From JAAZZY01 sp964612505 (lineage in GTDB: Bacteria; Chlamydiota; Chlamydiia; Chlamydiales; JAAZZY01), in assembly GCA_964612505.1 (NCBI GenBank), contig CAZTEX010000007.1:1-64000 (forward strand): 64,000 nt of DNA. Direction: 5' to 3'. Within the stretch, counting starts at the first letter, position 1. The number at the start of each line of letters is the position of its first letter. Positions 36,146-46,008 of the stretch are shown one piece after another. The translations under genes and the position numbers were made by a program. The notes under the pieces are model-generated. The model was not told the origin of the DNA. It searched no databases and was given only the letters and a program-made list of their open reading frames with translations.

Positions 36146-36724
36146 ATGAAGAGAAAGCCCTTTATCCTTTTTGAAATTATCATTGCTCTGCCACTAGTAG
36201 CTCTTCTTCTTTCATTTTTAGTTCAAAGTTTTTCATTTATGTTATCTAAAAATCATCTCTTAGAACAAAGATATGAAATAGCTTTGGAGCGCCACTACTT
36301 TCAAAAGCGCTTTCAACAGATTTTAGGGAGAGCAGACAAAAAAAAACAAAAAGCTCCTTTTTTTAAAGAACGCTCTTTAGAATTTGATTTTGATAATGGG
36401 CTGAGTTTATATGAAAAAGCTTCTGGAAAACTTCATGCCCATTTTTTTTATGATGAGAATCAAAAAGAATTGGCTCTTGATCTTTTCAAAGGGCATGAAA
36501 ATATTCGCCATGAAATCCTGCTCACCCACGTAGATGCCGTTTGGCTAGAATACTTGTTTGAACATAAAAATGCAGAAGCTAACGAGCGCAATCCGTTTGT
36601 TATTTCCAAAGATCCTTTAATAGATCCTCAAAAATGGGTTGCCCTGCAAGCCAAAGTTTTGCGCTTTGATAAAGAGGAACATTATTTTTTTCTTTTAAAA
36701 CGTTCGTTATCACCTTCTCATTAA
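36146..36724 (+). CDS. Minor pseudopilin (GspJ-like), type II secretion cluster
   Basis: The 192-residue protein starts MKRKPFILFEIIIALPLVALLLSFL in two parts: a short basic leader and a hydrophobic N-helix with Glu at +5 relative to F. This is the form of a type II pseudopilin, with Pro at -1 instead of Gly. The C-terminal region is charged and helical with strands. Placement after the OPT gene suggests GspJ. The next gene begins one base after its stop. Assignment to J rather than another minor pseudopilin is tentative. Confidence 0.68.
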   Translation: MKRKPFILFEIIIALPLVALLLSFLVQSFSFMLSKNHLLEQRYEIALERHYFQKRFQQILGRADKKKQKAPFFKERSLEFDFDNGLSLYEKASGKLHAHFFYDENQKELALDLFKGHENIRHEILLTHVDAVWLEYLFEHKNAEANERNPFVISKDPLIDPQKWVALQAKVLRFDKEEHYFFLLKRSLSPSH

Positions 36725-36725
36725 G

Positions 36726-37448
36726 ATGATTTTAGCCTATATCTTTGCTTTTTTGATGTTGTTTGCCCTCTTAAGCAATACTTTTTTGCAAAAATATAAA
36801 GTTTTTAAAATTAATGAGAGTTATTTTCAAGAGGCTTACGACCCTTATTTACATCGCCCTTCAGATATTCATCTGAGTGGCTTTGGCATTAAAGACCTTT
36901 TAGACCTAAATTCTCCCATGCGTCCACTTTTTATCCAAACCATTCAACATACTTATCAAAGAGCTAATTTTTATTATGAGCTCCTTGGCCAAGATCTTCT
37001 TACTTTTTTTGAAGAGCAAATTGAATTTAATGAAGCACAATCTAAAATCAATGGAAAAACCTATCTCGAAAATGTCAATGAACTCAAATTATTAAATTTA
37101 GATAAGCAAAGTAAGCGCTTTAAAACAGCTTACTTTCATTTAATGGAGCCTAGTAAGATAAGTAGCGATCATCCCGATGGTTATCTTTCTTTAATCGAGC
37201 TGTTACACCCTGTTATTGTCAATAAACAGAGTGTATTAAATTTATACCAACTTCGCTCAGAAATCGTGGAAGTTCTTTTTAACTCTGCTGTTGCAGATGA
37301 TTTAAAAAACTCCTTACTTAGGTTTTATCTTCAACCTAAAGAAAATGGCGCTATTTTCTACAAGGAATTTATCGAACGCAATCGACTACAAAATCATCCC
37401 AATCTTAAACTTGTTCACTTTCAAGTATTTGATCCGGAGCTTCAATAA
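36726..37448 (+). CDS. Type II secretion cluster protein, GspK-like position, unknown
   Basis: The 240-residue protein has an N-terminal hydrophobic helix (MILAYIFAFLMLFALLSNTF) and an otherwise soluble, helical body. It lacks the prepilin Glu motif, and I recognise no family. Location at the end of the pseudopilin block would fit a chlamydia-specific counterpart of GspK. Its last 44 bases overlap the 3' end of the convergent gene at 37405-38448. Confidence 0.6.
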   Translation: MILAYIFAFLMLFALLSNTFLQKYKVFKINESYFQEAYDPYLHRPSDIHLSGFGIKDLLDLNSPMRPLFIQTIQHTYQRANFYYELLGQDLLTFFEEQIEFNEAQSKINGKTYLENVNELKLLNLDKQSKRFKTAYFHLMEPSKISSDHPDGYLSLIELLHPVIVNKQSVLNLYQLRSEIVEVLFNSAVADDLKNSLLRFYLQPKENGAIFYKEFIERNRLQNHPNLKLVHFQVFDPELQ

Positions 37449-38448
37449 AGCCGTAGACAGCCTCCTGTGCTTGCTCACATTCTTTAGGCAGTGGATGGAG
37501 TTTAGCAAATTTGACTAGATCGGCAAACTTTAAAAACTCTTCTAAGTGAGCGCTCATTGTGCGATGAAAGATGTTTTTGGTTAAGACTTCTTCTAAAAAT
37601 TCTTGTGTTGTTTGCTCAGGCGCTTTGACATTAAATTTCCGTTCAATATAAGTGCGGACAATTTGTGTTAAGCGGACATAAAACTCTTCAAAAAAACCTT
37701 TTTGAATAAGCATTTGTTTTTTGAGTAATTCTAATTCTTCTAAGGCCAGCTTTTTAGGATCACTCTCTTTTTGAAACATTTTCTGAAAGGAAAGTCTTTT
37801 GCGCAGCCAAGAGAACAATTTGAAAACTATAAATCCAGCCATAGTGAAGATGGCTAAATATTTAATGAGTCTTTCATAAAAATGGGATTTTAAACGAAGG
37901 TGAGCATCTCTGAAATGCTTTTTAGATTGCTCCATCAGTTTTTGTTGATTTTGAGCATCCATCTCTACAGGTCTTCGCAAATCTAAAGCTAATGTCTCTT
38001 TGATTTTTAAATTTTTCATGGGGTCTTCTCTGCAGGGCTTGACCTCAAGATCTTTAATAGGTGGATAAAGAGTTGCAAAAAGTTTAGGATCCTTTTTAGA
38101 AACAAAATGGAGCGTAGGTAAATTTAAATAATGTTGCCCGACTAAACAAGGATCAAAACTCAAGTTAAGGCAAAGAATTTGATTTTCATCCTGCTCTATT
38201 TCTGAAGTGGTCTCTCTCTCTTCCCAGCGAAATTCAGTCTGATTTTCTTCATGAGAAATAGAATGAAGTTTGAAATCGCTAGGATAGCGCACTTCGATTT
38301 CTACAGATCCTCTCTCATCTAAATGTATTTGGCTCGGAACATGTTTGATGGTGGCTAAAAAGAGCCCTTTGTCTTCATCGCTATAGTAGCTTTGAGCATA
38401 TAAAAGAAGAGGGAGAAAAGATAAAAAAAGGATTTTTTTCATGCCCAT
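37405..38448 (-). CDS. Membrane protein of the MoxR/DUF58 cluster (BatD/DUF4381-like)
   Basis: The 347-residue protein has a signal peptide (MKKILFLSFLPLLLYAQ, second ATG at 38442), an Ig-like beta-rich periplasmic part, a transmembrane helix near residues 193-210 (YLAIFTMAGFIVFKLFSW) and a helical cytoplasmic tail with a DUF4381-like region (YVRLTQIVRTYIERKFNVKAPEQTTQEFL). In other bacteria such proteins sit beside MoxR and DUF58 proteins and are thought to help complex maturation or envelope stress resistance. It overlaps the DUF58 gene by 10 bp and the opposite gene at its 3' end by 44 bp. Confidence 0.75.
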   Translation of the reverse strand: MGMKKILFLSFLPLLLYAQSYYSDEDKGLFLATIKHVPSQIHLDERGSVEIEVRYPSDFKLHSISHEENQTEFRWEERETTSEIEQDENQILCLNLSFDPCLVGQHYLNLPTLHFVSKKDPKLFATLYPPIKDLEVKPCREDPMKNLKIKETLALDLRRPVEMDAQNQQKLMEQSKKHFRDAHLRLKSHFYERLIKYLAIFTMAGFIVFKLFSWLRKRLSFQKMFQKESDPKKLALEELELLKKQMLIQKGFFEEFYVRLTQIVRTYIERKFNVKAPEQTTQEFLEEVLTKNIFHRTMSAHLEEFLKFADLVKFAKLHPLPKECEQAQEAVYGFIEAPDQILESEQV

Positions 38449-39317
38449 TTCCTTCTTCGATCAAAAAACTCTCGAACATTTTCCATATAGGATTTATCTG
38501 AAGAGATCATCATCATCCCATTGGCATGGCGATCAAATTGTTGTTTTAATTTTTCAAAAAGAGCTTGATTGCGGGCAAAGAGATTTTCTCGCACGAGCTT
38601 ACTTGAAGTATCTACAAGGAGTGTTTTGTTTGTTTCCAAATCTTTGAATTGAATCAGCCCCATCTTAGGTAATTTCATCTCATGAGGATCGCGCACATTG
38701 ACCCCTATTAAATCATGGCGTTTGCCAATCAAAGTAAGTTCATCTTGAAAAGGGGGAGAAATAAAGTCAGAAATTAAAAAAACAACACTCTTGCGCTTTT
38801 GAATTTTACCCAAAAAATTTAACGCTTGAGAGATGTCTGTTTTCTTCCCTAGTGGCACAAAAGTAAGCAGCTCTCGAATTAGGCGCATCGCGTGAGTACT
38901 TCCTTTTTGAGGGGGAAGATATTTCTCAATACGATCTGAAAATAAAATTAAACCGACGTTGTCATTATTTTGAATGGCTGAAAAAGAAAAGAGAGCTCCA
39001 AGCTCAGCAATGAGCTCTGCTTTTTTTTTACCCGTTGTCCCAAATAATGAAGAAGCTGAAACATCGATTAAAAGAATAACCGAGAGTTCTCTCTCTTCGC
39101 GAAAATTTTTAATATAGGGGTATTGCATGCGAGCTGTCACATTCCAGTCAATACTGCGCACTTCATCGCCAGGTTGATACTCTCTAACATCTTCAAATTC
39201 CATCCCCCTTCCTTTAAAGGCCGAGTGGTAGGCTCCAGCTAATACGTTTTGAACATATTTACGGGTGCGTATCTGAATCCGTTTGACGTTTTTAAATATT
39301 TCTGCAGATATCTTCAC
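38439..39317 (-). CDS. DUF58 domain protein (vWA-like)
   Basis: The 292-residue protein carries the DUF58 signature GRGMEFEDVREYQPGDEVRSIDW in its first third, followed by a vWA-like fold with a MIDAS-type start (VILLIDVSASSLFG). The middle has VVFLISDFISPPF and the end a helical tail. It is the usual partner of MoxR AAA+ proteins. The start overlaps the moxR stop by 4 bp. Confidence 0.9.
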   Translation of the reverse strand: MKISAEIFKNVKRIQIRTRKYVQNVLAGAYHSAFKGRGMEFEDVREYQPGDEVRSIDWNVTARMQYPYIKNFREERELSVILLIDVSASSLFGTTGKKKAELIAELGALFSFSAIQNNDNVGLILFSDRIEKYLPPQKGSTHAMRLIRELLTFVPLGKKTDISQALNFLGKIQKRKSVVFLISDFISPPFQDELTLIGKRHDLIGVNVRDPHEMKLPKMGLIQFKDLETNKTLLVDTSSKLVRENLFARNQALFEKLKQQFDRHANGMMMISSDKSYMENVREFFDRRRKWA

Positions 39318-40309
39318 GGTACTAACAGCGTCTCAAACACTTTATCGATTATATCATCATTGGTTAATTCTTGCGCCTCTCCTTCATAAGATAGGCGAAT
39401 GCGATGGCGTAAAACATCGTGGCCAATACTTTTGACATCATGAGGAGTTACAAAACCTCTGCCAGCTAAAAAGGCGTGGGCTTTGGCTGCCAAAGTGAGG
39501 GCAATACTTGCTCTAGGCGATGCTCCATAATCTATTAACCCTTCTAAATCGAGTCCATATTCTTTAGGGTTTCTGGTAGCAAAAACAACATCTAAAATAT
39601 AATCTGTCACCTTGTCATCGATATAAATATCATCGATAATTTTTTGTGCTTTCAACACCTCTTCGACATCGATCACTTTTTGAACTTCCGTTCTTGCTGA
39701 AAGAATCGCCATTCGGCGAATGATTTCTTTTTCCTCTTCTTTTTTTGGATAACTGACAATCACTTTTAGCATAAAGCGATCTGTTTGCGCTTCAGGAAGA
39801 GGGTAAGTTCCTTCTTGCTCTATCGGGTTTTGGGTGGCCATGACTAAAAAGGGTTGCGGCGCTTTAAAGGTTGTCCCTTGAATCGTCGCCTGCTTTTCAG
39901 CCATAATTTCTAAAAGAGCAGACTGCACTTTTGCCGGAGCGCGATTAATCTCATCACTGAGCACAAAGTTTGTAAAAATCGGCCCTTTCTTAACTGAAAA
40001 AGTGCCCTCTTTGGGATTATAGATAGAAGTTCCCACTAAATCAGCCGGAAGTAAATCAGGAGTAAATTGAATTCTTTTAAATTCACAGTTAATAACTTTG
40101 GCAAGAGTGGTAATCGCCAAAGTTTTTGCAAGCCCTGGCAATCCTTCAATTAAAACGTGCCCACCTGTCAGCAAAGCTATCAAAAGCCTATCGACTAAAT
40201 AACTTTGTCCTACTAAAACTTTATTAATCTCTTCTTTGACTTTAATAAAGGGAACATTGGCCTCTCTCACAATCGTATTTAAATCGCGAATATCTGTTGT
40301 GGAACTCAT
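39314..40309 (-). CDS. moxR: MoxR family AAA+ ATPase
   Basis: The 331-residue AAA+ ATPase has Walker A in GLPGLAKTLAI, Walker B in VLSDEINRAPAKVQSALLEIM, sensor 1 in MATQNPIEQEGTYPLPEAQTDRF and sensor 2 near GASPRASIAL. It works as a chaperone-like remodeller with vWA proteins. It is the first gene of the three-gene minus-strand operon moxR, DUF58 and BatD-like. Confidence 0.95.
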   Translation of the reverse strand: MSSTTDIRDLNTIVREANVPFIKVKEEINKVLVGQSYLVDRLLIALLTGGHVLIEGLPGLAKTLAITTLAKVINCEFKRIQFTPDLLPADLVGTSIYNPKEGTFSVKKGPIFTNFVLSDEINRAPAKVQSALLEIMAEKQATIQGTTFKAPQPFLVMATQNPIEQEGTYPLPEAQTDRFMLKVIVSYPKKEEEKEIIRRMAILSARTEVQKVIDVEEVLKAQKIIDDIYIDDKVTDYILDVVFATRNPKEYGLDLEGLIDYGASPRASIALTLAAKAHAFLAGRGFVTPHDVKSIGHDVLRHRIRLSYEGEAQELTNDDIIDKVFETLLVP

Positions 40310-40393
40310 TTTTCACCTATGGATGCCGTTTTAAAAAATTTCTTTACTAAGGCATTTTTTAAGAGAAAAAAATGTTTTAGTCAAGAACGGGCT

Positions 40394-40726
40394 TTAGATC
40401 TTTCTTAATATCCACTTGCGTAAACCATGATATTCGCCGACTGGAAAAACAGAAAATGCGTCTCCTTCAGTTCGAATATAAAGAGACCCTTTTTCAACAT
40501 ACTCTGGATTTTGATTTTCTTGAAGGTATTGAATCTCAAAAGATCCATAATATTTTTTTTCAGAATCTGGTTTTTCTTTAGAAATGGAGAGAATTATTTT
40601 TCGATGATCCAACCTATCTGGTCCACCGCTGCCTTGAAAAATAACCCTTTGAGAATTTTGTGTGACTCCAAGCGGATAACAAATGTTCTCGATGATGAGA
40701 ACGTTACAATCTTTTAAACTGGCCAC
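40394..40726 (-). CDS. Small beta-rich partner of deiminase-like protein, copy 1
   Basis: The 110-residue protein has a GTG start preceded by AAAGG. Predicted strands alternate with polar loops. It shares the core GGPDRLDHRKIILSI, then YYGSFEIQYLQE, with the counterpart at 46009 (GGPDALDQRQITLRI, PYCGTFKIEFPQ), and a general layout with those at 48946 and 51928. No family is recognised. It follows deiminase-like copy 1 by 37 bp on the same strand, and the same arrangement repeats four times, so the two proteins probably work together. A chaperone, an inhibitor or a co-secreted partner is possible. Confidence 0.65.
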   Translation of the reverse strand: MASLKDCNVLIIENICYPLGVTQNSQRVIFQGSGGPDRLDHRKIILSISKEKPDSEKKYYGSFEIQYLQENQNPEYVEKGSLYIRTEGDAFSVFPVGEYHGLRKWILRKI

Positions 40727-40763
40727 CTTACACCTTTTATGTACTCATTGAACATGTTTATAT

Positions 40764-43244
40764 TTAGTTGAATGTTGATAATAATTTTGTCATGCAACGA
40801 ATACCCCCTGAGTTCACAAGAAGCGCTTGTGAGCCTTTTTGATCTAAAAAATGAATTTCAATATCAGCTCCCATATGTTGCCTAACCAAGGCTAAAAAAT
40901 GTTCTTTAAAAAAAGGTTCCATATCCATCGCAAAGATAACTTTTTTATCTTGTGCCGTTATTGAGATAGTGTTGAAACAATTTATGCGATGGCAAGTCTG
41001 ATGTGGTTTAAAGATATTCGTGATCACGCCCCCAACCGGCACTACTTTAAAACCTTGTTTTATTAAATCTGATTGCGCTGCAATTTCATAACTTATCAAC
41101 TTGCTCAACTCGTTTTGATAATTCTCTTTTCGTTTTGGATATTCTTTAGCATTCTCAATATACCATGTCTTTTCTTTGATGCTCTCTTCATATTTTTCCA
41201 AAAGTTCTAGCACCATTTGGCTATCATTGAGGAACATTGTTTTACCCTCTCCCAGCATCATCACCGTATCTAAATGAAATTCCGACTGCTCAACAAAATA
41301 AACCCTATTGACTGATAGACCCAAATCATGGGCAATTAACTTTTTAGTATCTTCTATAGATATATTGTCACCTGTGTCTATATAGGGCTCTGTTAGCAGC
41401 CATTCTCCATCTTCATTTTTTTTCAACCCAATTAAAGCAAGTTCCTTGCTAAGAAATAATTGACTCATAAATAAAGCATCTTTTCCAACCACAGCATAAG
41501 GACCTTCATGATCGCTACCAAAAAGGCAATTTCCCCCTTCAACACAAGTAGTGTGTATTTTCTGAAGTAAACCTTCCTGCATTTGCGCAATGCAAAGCAC
41601 CAATGGATGATATCCTTGCAAGACAGCCGCCCCTTGGATAGAAGAAAAAGGGCGAGATGGCTCTTGCGTGACTTCATCTGTAAATTGAGGAGCGCTATTG
41701 ACACGCCGATAACCCATTTCTATAGCCTTGTCTACAATTTTATCATCATATGCGAAGGGAGCAGGGTATGTGATCCCTTTTGCTTGTATATGACACGCAT
41801 CTTGAACCCAAATCTTTGGTGGTTGCAGGCTGGGCAAACATTGTAAATGAAGATCATCTGGAAAAGAAAGATAAGGAGGAACAAACATAACTAAAGGAAC
41901 AGAATAGCCAGCTAGCTCTTGTGCAAATTGATAGAGCATACGGCGAAAATCAACTCTTGTATCATCAAAAAAATACCCAGCAAGGACATGGCTAACTTTT
42001 GGGAAATATTGAGAACATGGTGGGCCTGCGTCTTTGCTCAATGATGAATTATTTACTAAAACATTAATGAGATCATGTTCACGCTGAATTAGTAATCTTA
42101 AAACATGGACTCGCTGTGTGATTGAAAGAGGGGCCCACAGCAAAGATGTAATATCCGTTCTTTTATAAGGTTGGTTACGAAATTGGTTGTGAAGATCTGT
42201 CATCCGATCCAACAGCTTTATTTTATATTCCAAAGGCTTTTTGAAGGGGTCTATAAATTGATTTATCGTCTCTCGAACCATCTTACCAAATTCCCACTCG
42301 CGCGGCAACGTAGCGTATGCAATCATAATAAACTGCAAATCCGTATCTTGATAAGTCTTCTTCATTAAATATTTAATAAAGGGGTCATTTGTCTGATTCC
42401 AACAGAGATAGTTAAAAACAACTTCTATGACTCTATGGTTTCCTTCCTTTAGACGACTCACCATATATTGATAGAGCTTTTTGTTAGTATAGCGACACTT
42501 TTGCAAAAGCCCCTCTAAAATGCTCATTGCCTCTACATTATTTTCCTTAGCTTTTTTTTCTAATTCTTCAAAAGCCCAAGGAAAATCTTCTGCTTGTAAA
42601 AGAATTCCTATCGCTCGTAGAGCAGCTGATTGATCAGGTGCTGACCCACCAAGCATCTTTTGAATAGTGAGGATCAATTTAGGATGCTTTAAGTATGGTT
42701 CTGAAAATTCTGAACCTGGGTTGATTGCTATAAACTTCACCAGTAGAGTAAAAGCTTCTTCTTGCTCTGCTTGCAATAATGCTTCCAATTTATCGATCGC
42801 CCAAGGATTTTGAATTAAAACAAGCTCCTGCCACTCCGCTTTTGCCCAAGACTGATCTAAAAGAGCATCCAAACCTACCCTATTAACCATCTCTTTAGCT
42901 CGCAAAATGGGTTTAAAGCTAAAAATGTGATCTTTAAACCGATTAACATCTCTCTGAAATAAAGCGGCAATATCTGGATTGCTCTGAATAATTTTCCCAA
43001 CAAGTTCTTTAGCTATACGATCAATTTTTTCAGCAGCTTGCACAGTTACAGACTCTAGTTCCTCTTCAGGAATTACTTTTATCTTAGCTAGCATCGTGTA
43101 GCTGTGACTAATTTCGTCTAAAACTTTTTGGGCATTTGTTGTTAAAGAGTGATTTTTTAAAAGGCCCAAATCATGTTTTAAAGATCCAAGCCCTGCTAAA
43201 AAATGAGTTAAAAGATCATCAAATTGGGGGCCTTGTGTGCTCAT
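40764..43244 (-). CDS. Pentein-superfamily deiminase-like protein (arginine deiminase fold), copy 1
   Basis: The 826-residue protein has about 470 helical N-terminal residues of unknown fold, with HEAT-like periodicity (WAxxxL repeats near 130-150). A C-terminal catalytic region follows with KIWVQD (Asp about 482), VEGGNCLFG (about 569), EFHLDTVM (His about 657, Asp about 659) and the terminal GGIRC (Cys about 817). These match the four catalytic sites of protein-arginine and agmatine deiminases. The residue before the Cys is Arg, where the other four copies have His. The N-terminus has no signal peptide. There is no Shine-Dalgarno before the ATG. Conversion of arginine or an arginine-like group to a citrulline-type product is inferred. 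The partner gene follows. Confidence 0.72.
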   Translation of the reverse strand: MSTQGPQFDDLLTHFLAGLGSLKHDLGLLKNHSLTTNAQKVLDEISHSYTMLAKIKVIPEEELESVTVQAAEKIDRIAKELVGKIIQSNPDIAALFQRDVNRFKDHIFSFKPILRAKEMVNRVGLDALLDQSWAKAEWQELVLIQNPWAIDKLEALLQAEQEEAFTLLVKFIAINPGSEFSEPYLKHPKLILTIQKMLGGSAPDQSAALRAIGILLQAEDFPWAFEELEKKAKENNVEAMSILEGLLQKCRYTNKKLYQYMVSRLKEGNHRVIEVVFNYLCWNQTNDPFIKYLMKKTYQDTDLQFIMIAYATLPREWEFGKMVRETINQFIDPFKKPLEYKIKLLDRMTDLHNQFRNQPYKRTDITSLLWAPLSITQRVHVLRLLIQREHDLINVLVNNSSLSKDAGPPCSQYFPKVSHVLAGYFFDDTRVDFRRMLYQFAQELAGYSVPLVMFVPPYLSFPDDLHLQCLPSLQPPKIWVQDACHIQAKGITYPAPFAYDDKIVDKAIEMGYRRVNSAPQFTDEVTQEPSRPFSSIQGAAVLQGYHPLVLCIAQMQEGLLQKIHTTCVEGGNCLFGSDHEGPYAVVGKDALFMSQLFLSKELALIGLKKNEDGEWLLTEPYIDTGDNISIEDTKKLIAHDLGLSVNRVYFVEQSEFHLDTVMMLGEGKTMFLNDSQMVLELLEKYEESIKEKTWYIENAKEYPKRKENYQNELSKLISYEIAAQSDLIKQGFKVVPVGGVITNIFKPHQTCHRINCFNTISITAQDKKVIFAMDMEPFFKEHFLALVRQHMGADIEIHFLDQKGSQALLVNSGGIRCMTKLLSTFN

Positions 43245-43275
43245 AAAATAAAATATATTTAACCTTCATCTTGAG

Positions 43276-43289
43276 CTAAAACATATTTT
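43276..43289 (-). promoter_or_regulatory. Conserved upstream element of deiminase-like genes, copy 1
   Basis: On the minus strand it reads AAAATATGTTTTAG, 31 bases before the start codon. The same 14-mer is found upstream of copies 2, 3 and 4, and a close version before copy 5. TATGTT could be the -10 box. In copies 1-3 a TATACTA block lies a little further upstream. Confidence 0.5.
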
Positions 43290-43324
43290 CAGCTTTTTAG
43301 TATAGGTAAAATTATCTTTTAAGA

Positions 43325-45856
43325 TTATTTTATCTGTTTTTTTCGTGTAGCTGCACTTTTCTTAGACCACAAGTACTCCGCCCATTTTCTAACTTCTACA
43401 ATGGCAAAGGTCGCTATAAAAAAGAGACTAGGATAGCGCCAATAACTAAATTCTAAAGGCATGACATGAAAAACTTTTGGAGCCACATAAATAGTTATTA
43501 GCTGCAAAAGAACTCCTAGGCCTATCCCTAGATAAATATAGGGGTTGATCTTTAAGCTATGTACGACGTTTTTAAAGAAAGGCTCTACTTCTTTTTGCGC
43601 TTGGATTCCGTTAGCCCACTGAGCCACTGTCACGCAAGTAAAAAGAATGGTCGAAACTAAACAGGGTGAATAGATTCGAATAAGATATACATAAAGAAAG
43701 AAACACATTAACCCTACCAAAAGACCAAAACTAAAAATACGGGTGATTTGCACTCCATCAAAAAATTGTTTTTCGGGTCTCCGCGGTCTTCGACTCATGA
43801 CATTACCCTCTTCTTTGGCAAAAGGAAAGGTTTTATCTTGCACCCCATCGCCCACTAAGTTGATCCACAAAATTTGAATGGCTAAAAGAGGAAGAGGTAA
43901 GCGGCTGATAATGGCAAGAACCATTAAGACAACCTCTTGGAGTGTTGTAGACACAAGAAAGTAAATCACCTTTCGAATATTGTCAGAGATCACCCTGGCA
44001 TTTCTGATCGCTCCGATAATCACTTTCAAATTACTATCGACAATAACCATTTGCGAAACACTTTTAGCAGCTTCCGTCCCAGATCCCATAGCAATACCAA
44101 TATCTGCAGCTTTAAGAGCAGGTACATCATTGACCCCATCTCCTGTTACCGCAACAATTTCTTTGGCTTCTTGCAATAGTTTTACAATGCGATACTTATG
44201 CTCAGGAAGAACTCTTGCTAGTACTGTTGATTTTTTCAAAGCGACGAGAAGTTCTTCATCGGAAAAATCTTCGACTTGTTGACCGGTAATAATGTGATCA
44301 TTTTCTTCCCAAATTTGAACCTCTTGAGCGATCGCTTTAGCTGTCATGGGATGATCACCTGTGATCATTAAGATATGAATGCCTGCTTTTTTTGCAGAAA
44401 TGATCGCTTCTTTAACCCCAGCTTTTGGAGGATCTAAAAATCCAATCAGCCCTACCATTTTAATTTTCCAAGAAGAGGGATCGGTGTTATCCTCCCATTG
44501 CCCCTCACCAAAAGCAATGACCCTAAGTCCTTGCTCTAAAAAAGAGGTGAGCGCTACTTCATATTCTTCATGACCTTCGGCTTTTTCTTTGAGAACTTCA
44601 AAAGCCCCTTTAATATAGAGCTCTTCATGATCATCAACCTTATTGACTGTTGCCATAAGCATTAAATGAGTATCAAAAGGATGGGTCCAAACGCGTGGAT
44701 AATTGGCTCGATATTGATCATAGTTTTCAACCCATTTGGAAAGAGCGATATCTAAAGGATCTTCAGATGATTCATTGGCGTCATTACAAAGAGCGGCAAT
44801 CTTTTTTAATTTTTCTAGATCTTTGGCGTAAACTTCTTTAACGACGAGCTTGCCCTCCGTGATGGTTCCTGTTTTATCAGAAGCTAAAAAAGTCACGCTA
44901 CCGAGCGTTTCAACTGAAGACAAAGAGCGAATCAGGGTGTGTTTTTTACTTAGCGCTAAAGAACCTAAAACCATGATCAGAGTAACCACGACGACAAAGC
45001 CCTCAGGAACAGCTGAAACAAGGCCCGCTACTAAAATGTAGCTGAGGTCCATCAAGTTTCTTCCCTGCATAAACCCAATGACCCCTAGCAGGATAAACAC
45101 AACGATCAGAATAAGCACAAAGCGGCGCATAAAAAAATCAATCGCTTTATTCAAGGGAGTTTTTGGAGAGGCTTCTATCGCTTTTTCTGCAATCGATGCT
45201 AAATAAGTTTTTTTGCCTGTTTTGGCAACAACACCATACCCAAGTCCTCTCACAACCACCGTTCCAGCAAGCAGCATATTGGTTAATTCATAGGGAAGAG
45301 CTTTTTCTTCTAAAATGACCTCATGATCTTTAATCACGGGAACTGATTCTCCGGTCATCGAAGACTCATCGACCATTAACCCTGTGCTTTCAGTGAGGCG
45401 CACATCGGCTGTCACTACATCCCCTTCTTGTAGCAAAATATAATCGCCAGGAACCAGCTCTGAAGAAGGGACTTCTAGATACTCGCCATTTCTGACTACT
45501 TTATTGCGACTCTCTGTCATCTTCTTTAAAGCAGAAAGAGAGGCCTCGGCCTTGGCTTCTTGCCAAAAACCAAGTAGCCCATTAATGAGAACAATTCCTA
45601 AAATGACGGTGCAATCTAGCCATTCACCAACAACAATGCTAACTAATGAGGCTGCAAATAAAACATAGATGGGAATACTTTTAAATTGTCGAAAGAAGAT
45701 TCTAAAAAGACTCGTTGTCTCTTCTTCTAGTGTGTTTTTTCCAAAATAACTCTGCCTTTTTTTGACCTCTTCATCTTTTAAACCACTTGTCGTGACTTCT
45801 AATTCTTTAAAAGTCTCTTCGATTGATAGAGCATGAAAAAAATTCGATTCGATCAT
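43325..45856 (-). CDS. P-type cation-transporting ATPase (Ca2+-type, P2)
   Basis: The 843-residue ion pump has an N-terminal cation-ATPase domain (SIEETFKELEV), the actuator motif MTGES, and PEG in the fourth membrane helix (SAVPEGFVVVV), as in calcium pumps. The phosphorylation site is SDKTGTITEGK near residue 330, the nucleotide domain has KGAFEVL, and the hinge is TGDGVNDVPALKAADIGIAMG. C-terminal membrane helices complete it. It exports or sequesters a divalent cation, probably Ca2+. It lies between deiminase-like copies 1 and 2 on the same strand, 81 bp before copy 1. Confidence 0.92.
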   Translation of the reverse strand: MIESNFFHALSIEETFKELEVTTSGLKDEEVKKRQSYFGKNTLEEETTSLFRIFFRQFKSIPIYVLFAASLVSIVVGEWLDCTVILGIVLINGLLGFWQEAKAEASLSALKKMTESRNKVVRNGEYLEVPSSELVPGDYILLQEGDVVTADVRLTESTGLMVDESSMTGESVPVIKDHEVILEEKALPYELTNMLLAGTVVVRGLGYGVVAKTGKKTYLASIAEKAIEASPKTPLNKAIDFFMRRFVLILIVVFILLGVIGFMQGRNLMDLSYILVAGLVSAVPEGFVVVVTLIMVLGSLALSKKHTLIRSLSSVETLGSVTFLASDKTGTITEGKLVVKEVYAKDLEKLKKIAALCNDANESSEDPLDIALSKWVENYDQYRANYPRVWTHPFDTHLMLMATVNKVDDHEELYIKGAFEVLKEKAEGHEEYEVALTSFLEQGLRVIAFGEGQWEDNTDPSSWKIKMVGLIGFLDPPKAGVKEAIISAKKAGIHILMITGDHPMTAKAIAQEVQIWEENDHIITGQQVEDFSDEELLVALKKSTVLARVLPEHKYRIVKLLQEAKEIVAVTGDGVNDVPALKAADIGIAMGSGTEAAKSVSQMVIVDSNLKVIIGAIRNARVISDNIRKVIYFLVSTTLQEVVLMVLAIISRLPLPLLAIQILWINLVGDGVQDKTFPFAKEEGNVMSRRPRRPEKQFFDGVQITRIFSFGLLVGLMCFFLYVYLIRIYSPCLVSTILFTCVTVAQWANGIQAQKEVEPFFKNVVHSLKINPYIYLGIGLGVLLQLITIYVAPKVFHVMPLEFSYWRYPSLFFIATFAIVEVRKWAEYLWSKKSAATRKKQIK

Positions 45857-46008
45857 AAAAGTTTTGTATATTCCGAATATGGTTAAATTTCTATTTACCC
45901 TTTTTTTAAAAAATTTTCAGTAAAAATTTTGAGATTAATATAAGACGAAGAAGACTCAGAGAAAATAACTTTGTTTTCAAAAAAATCTTTTTGAGAATCC
46001 AGAGCTCA

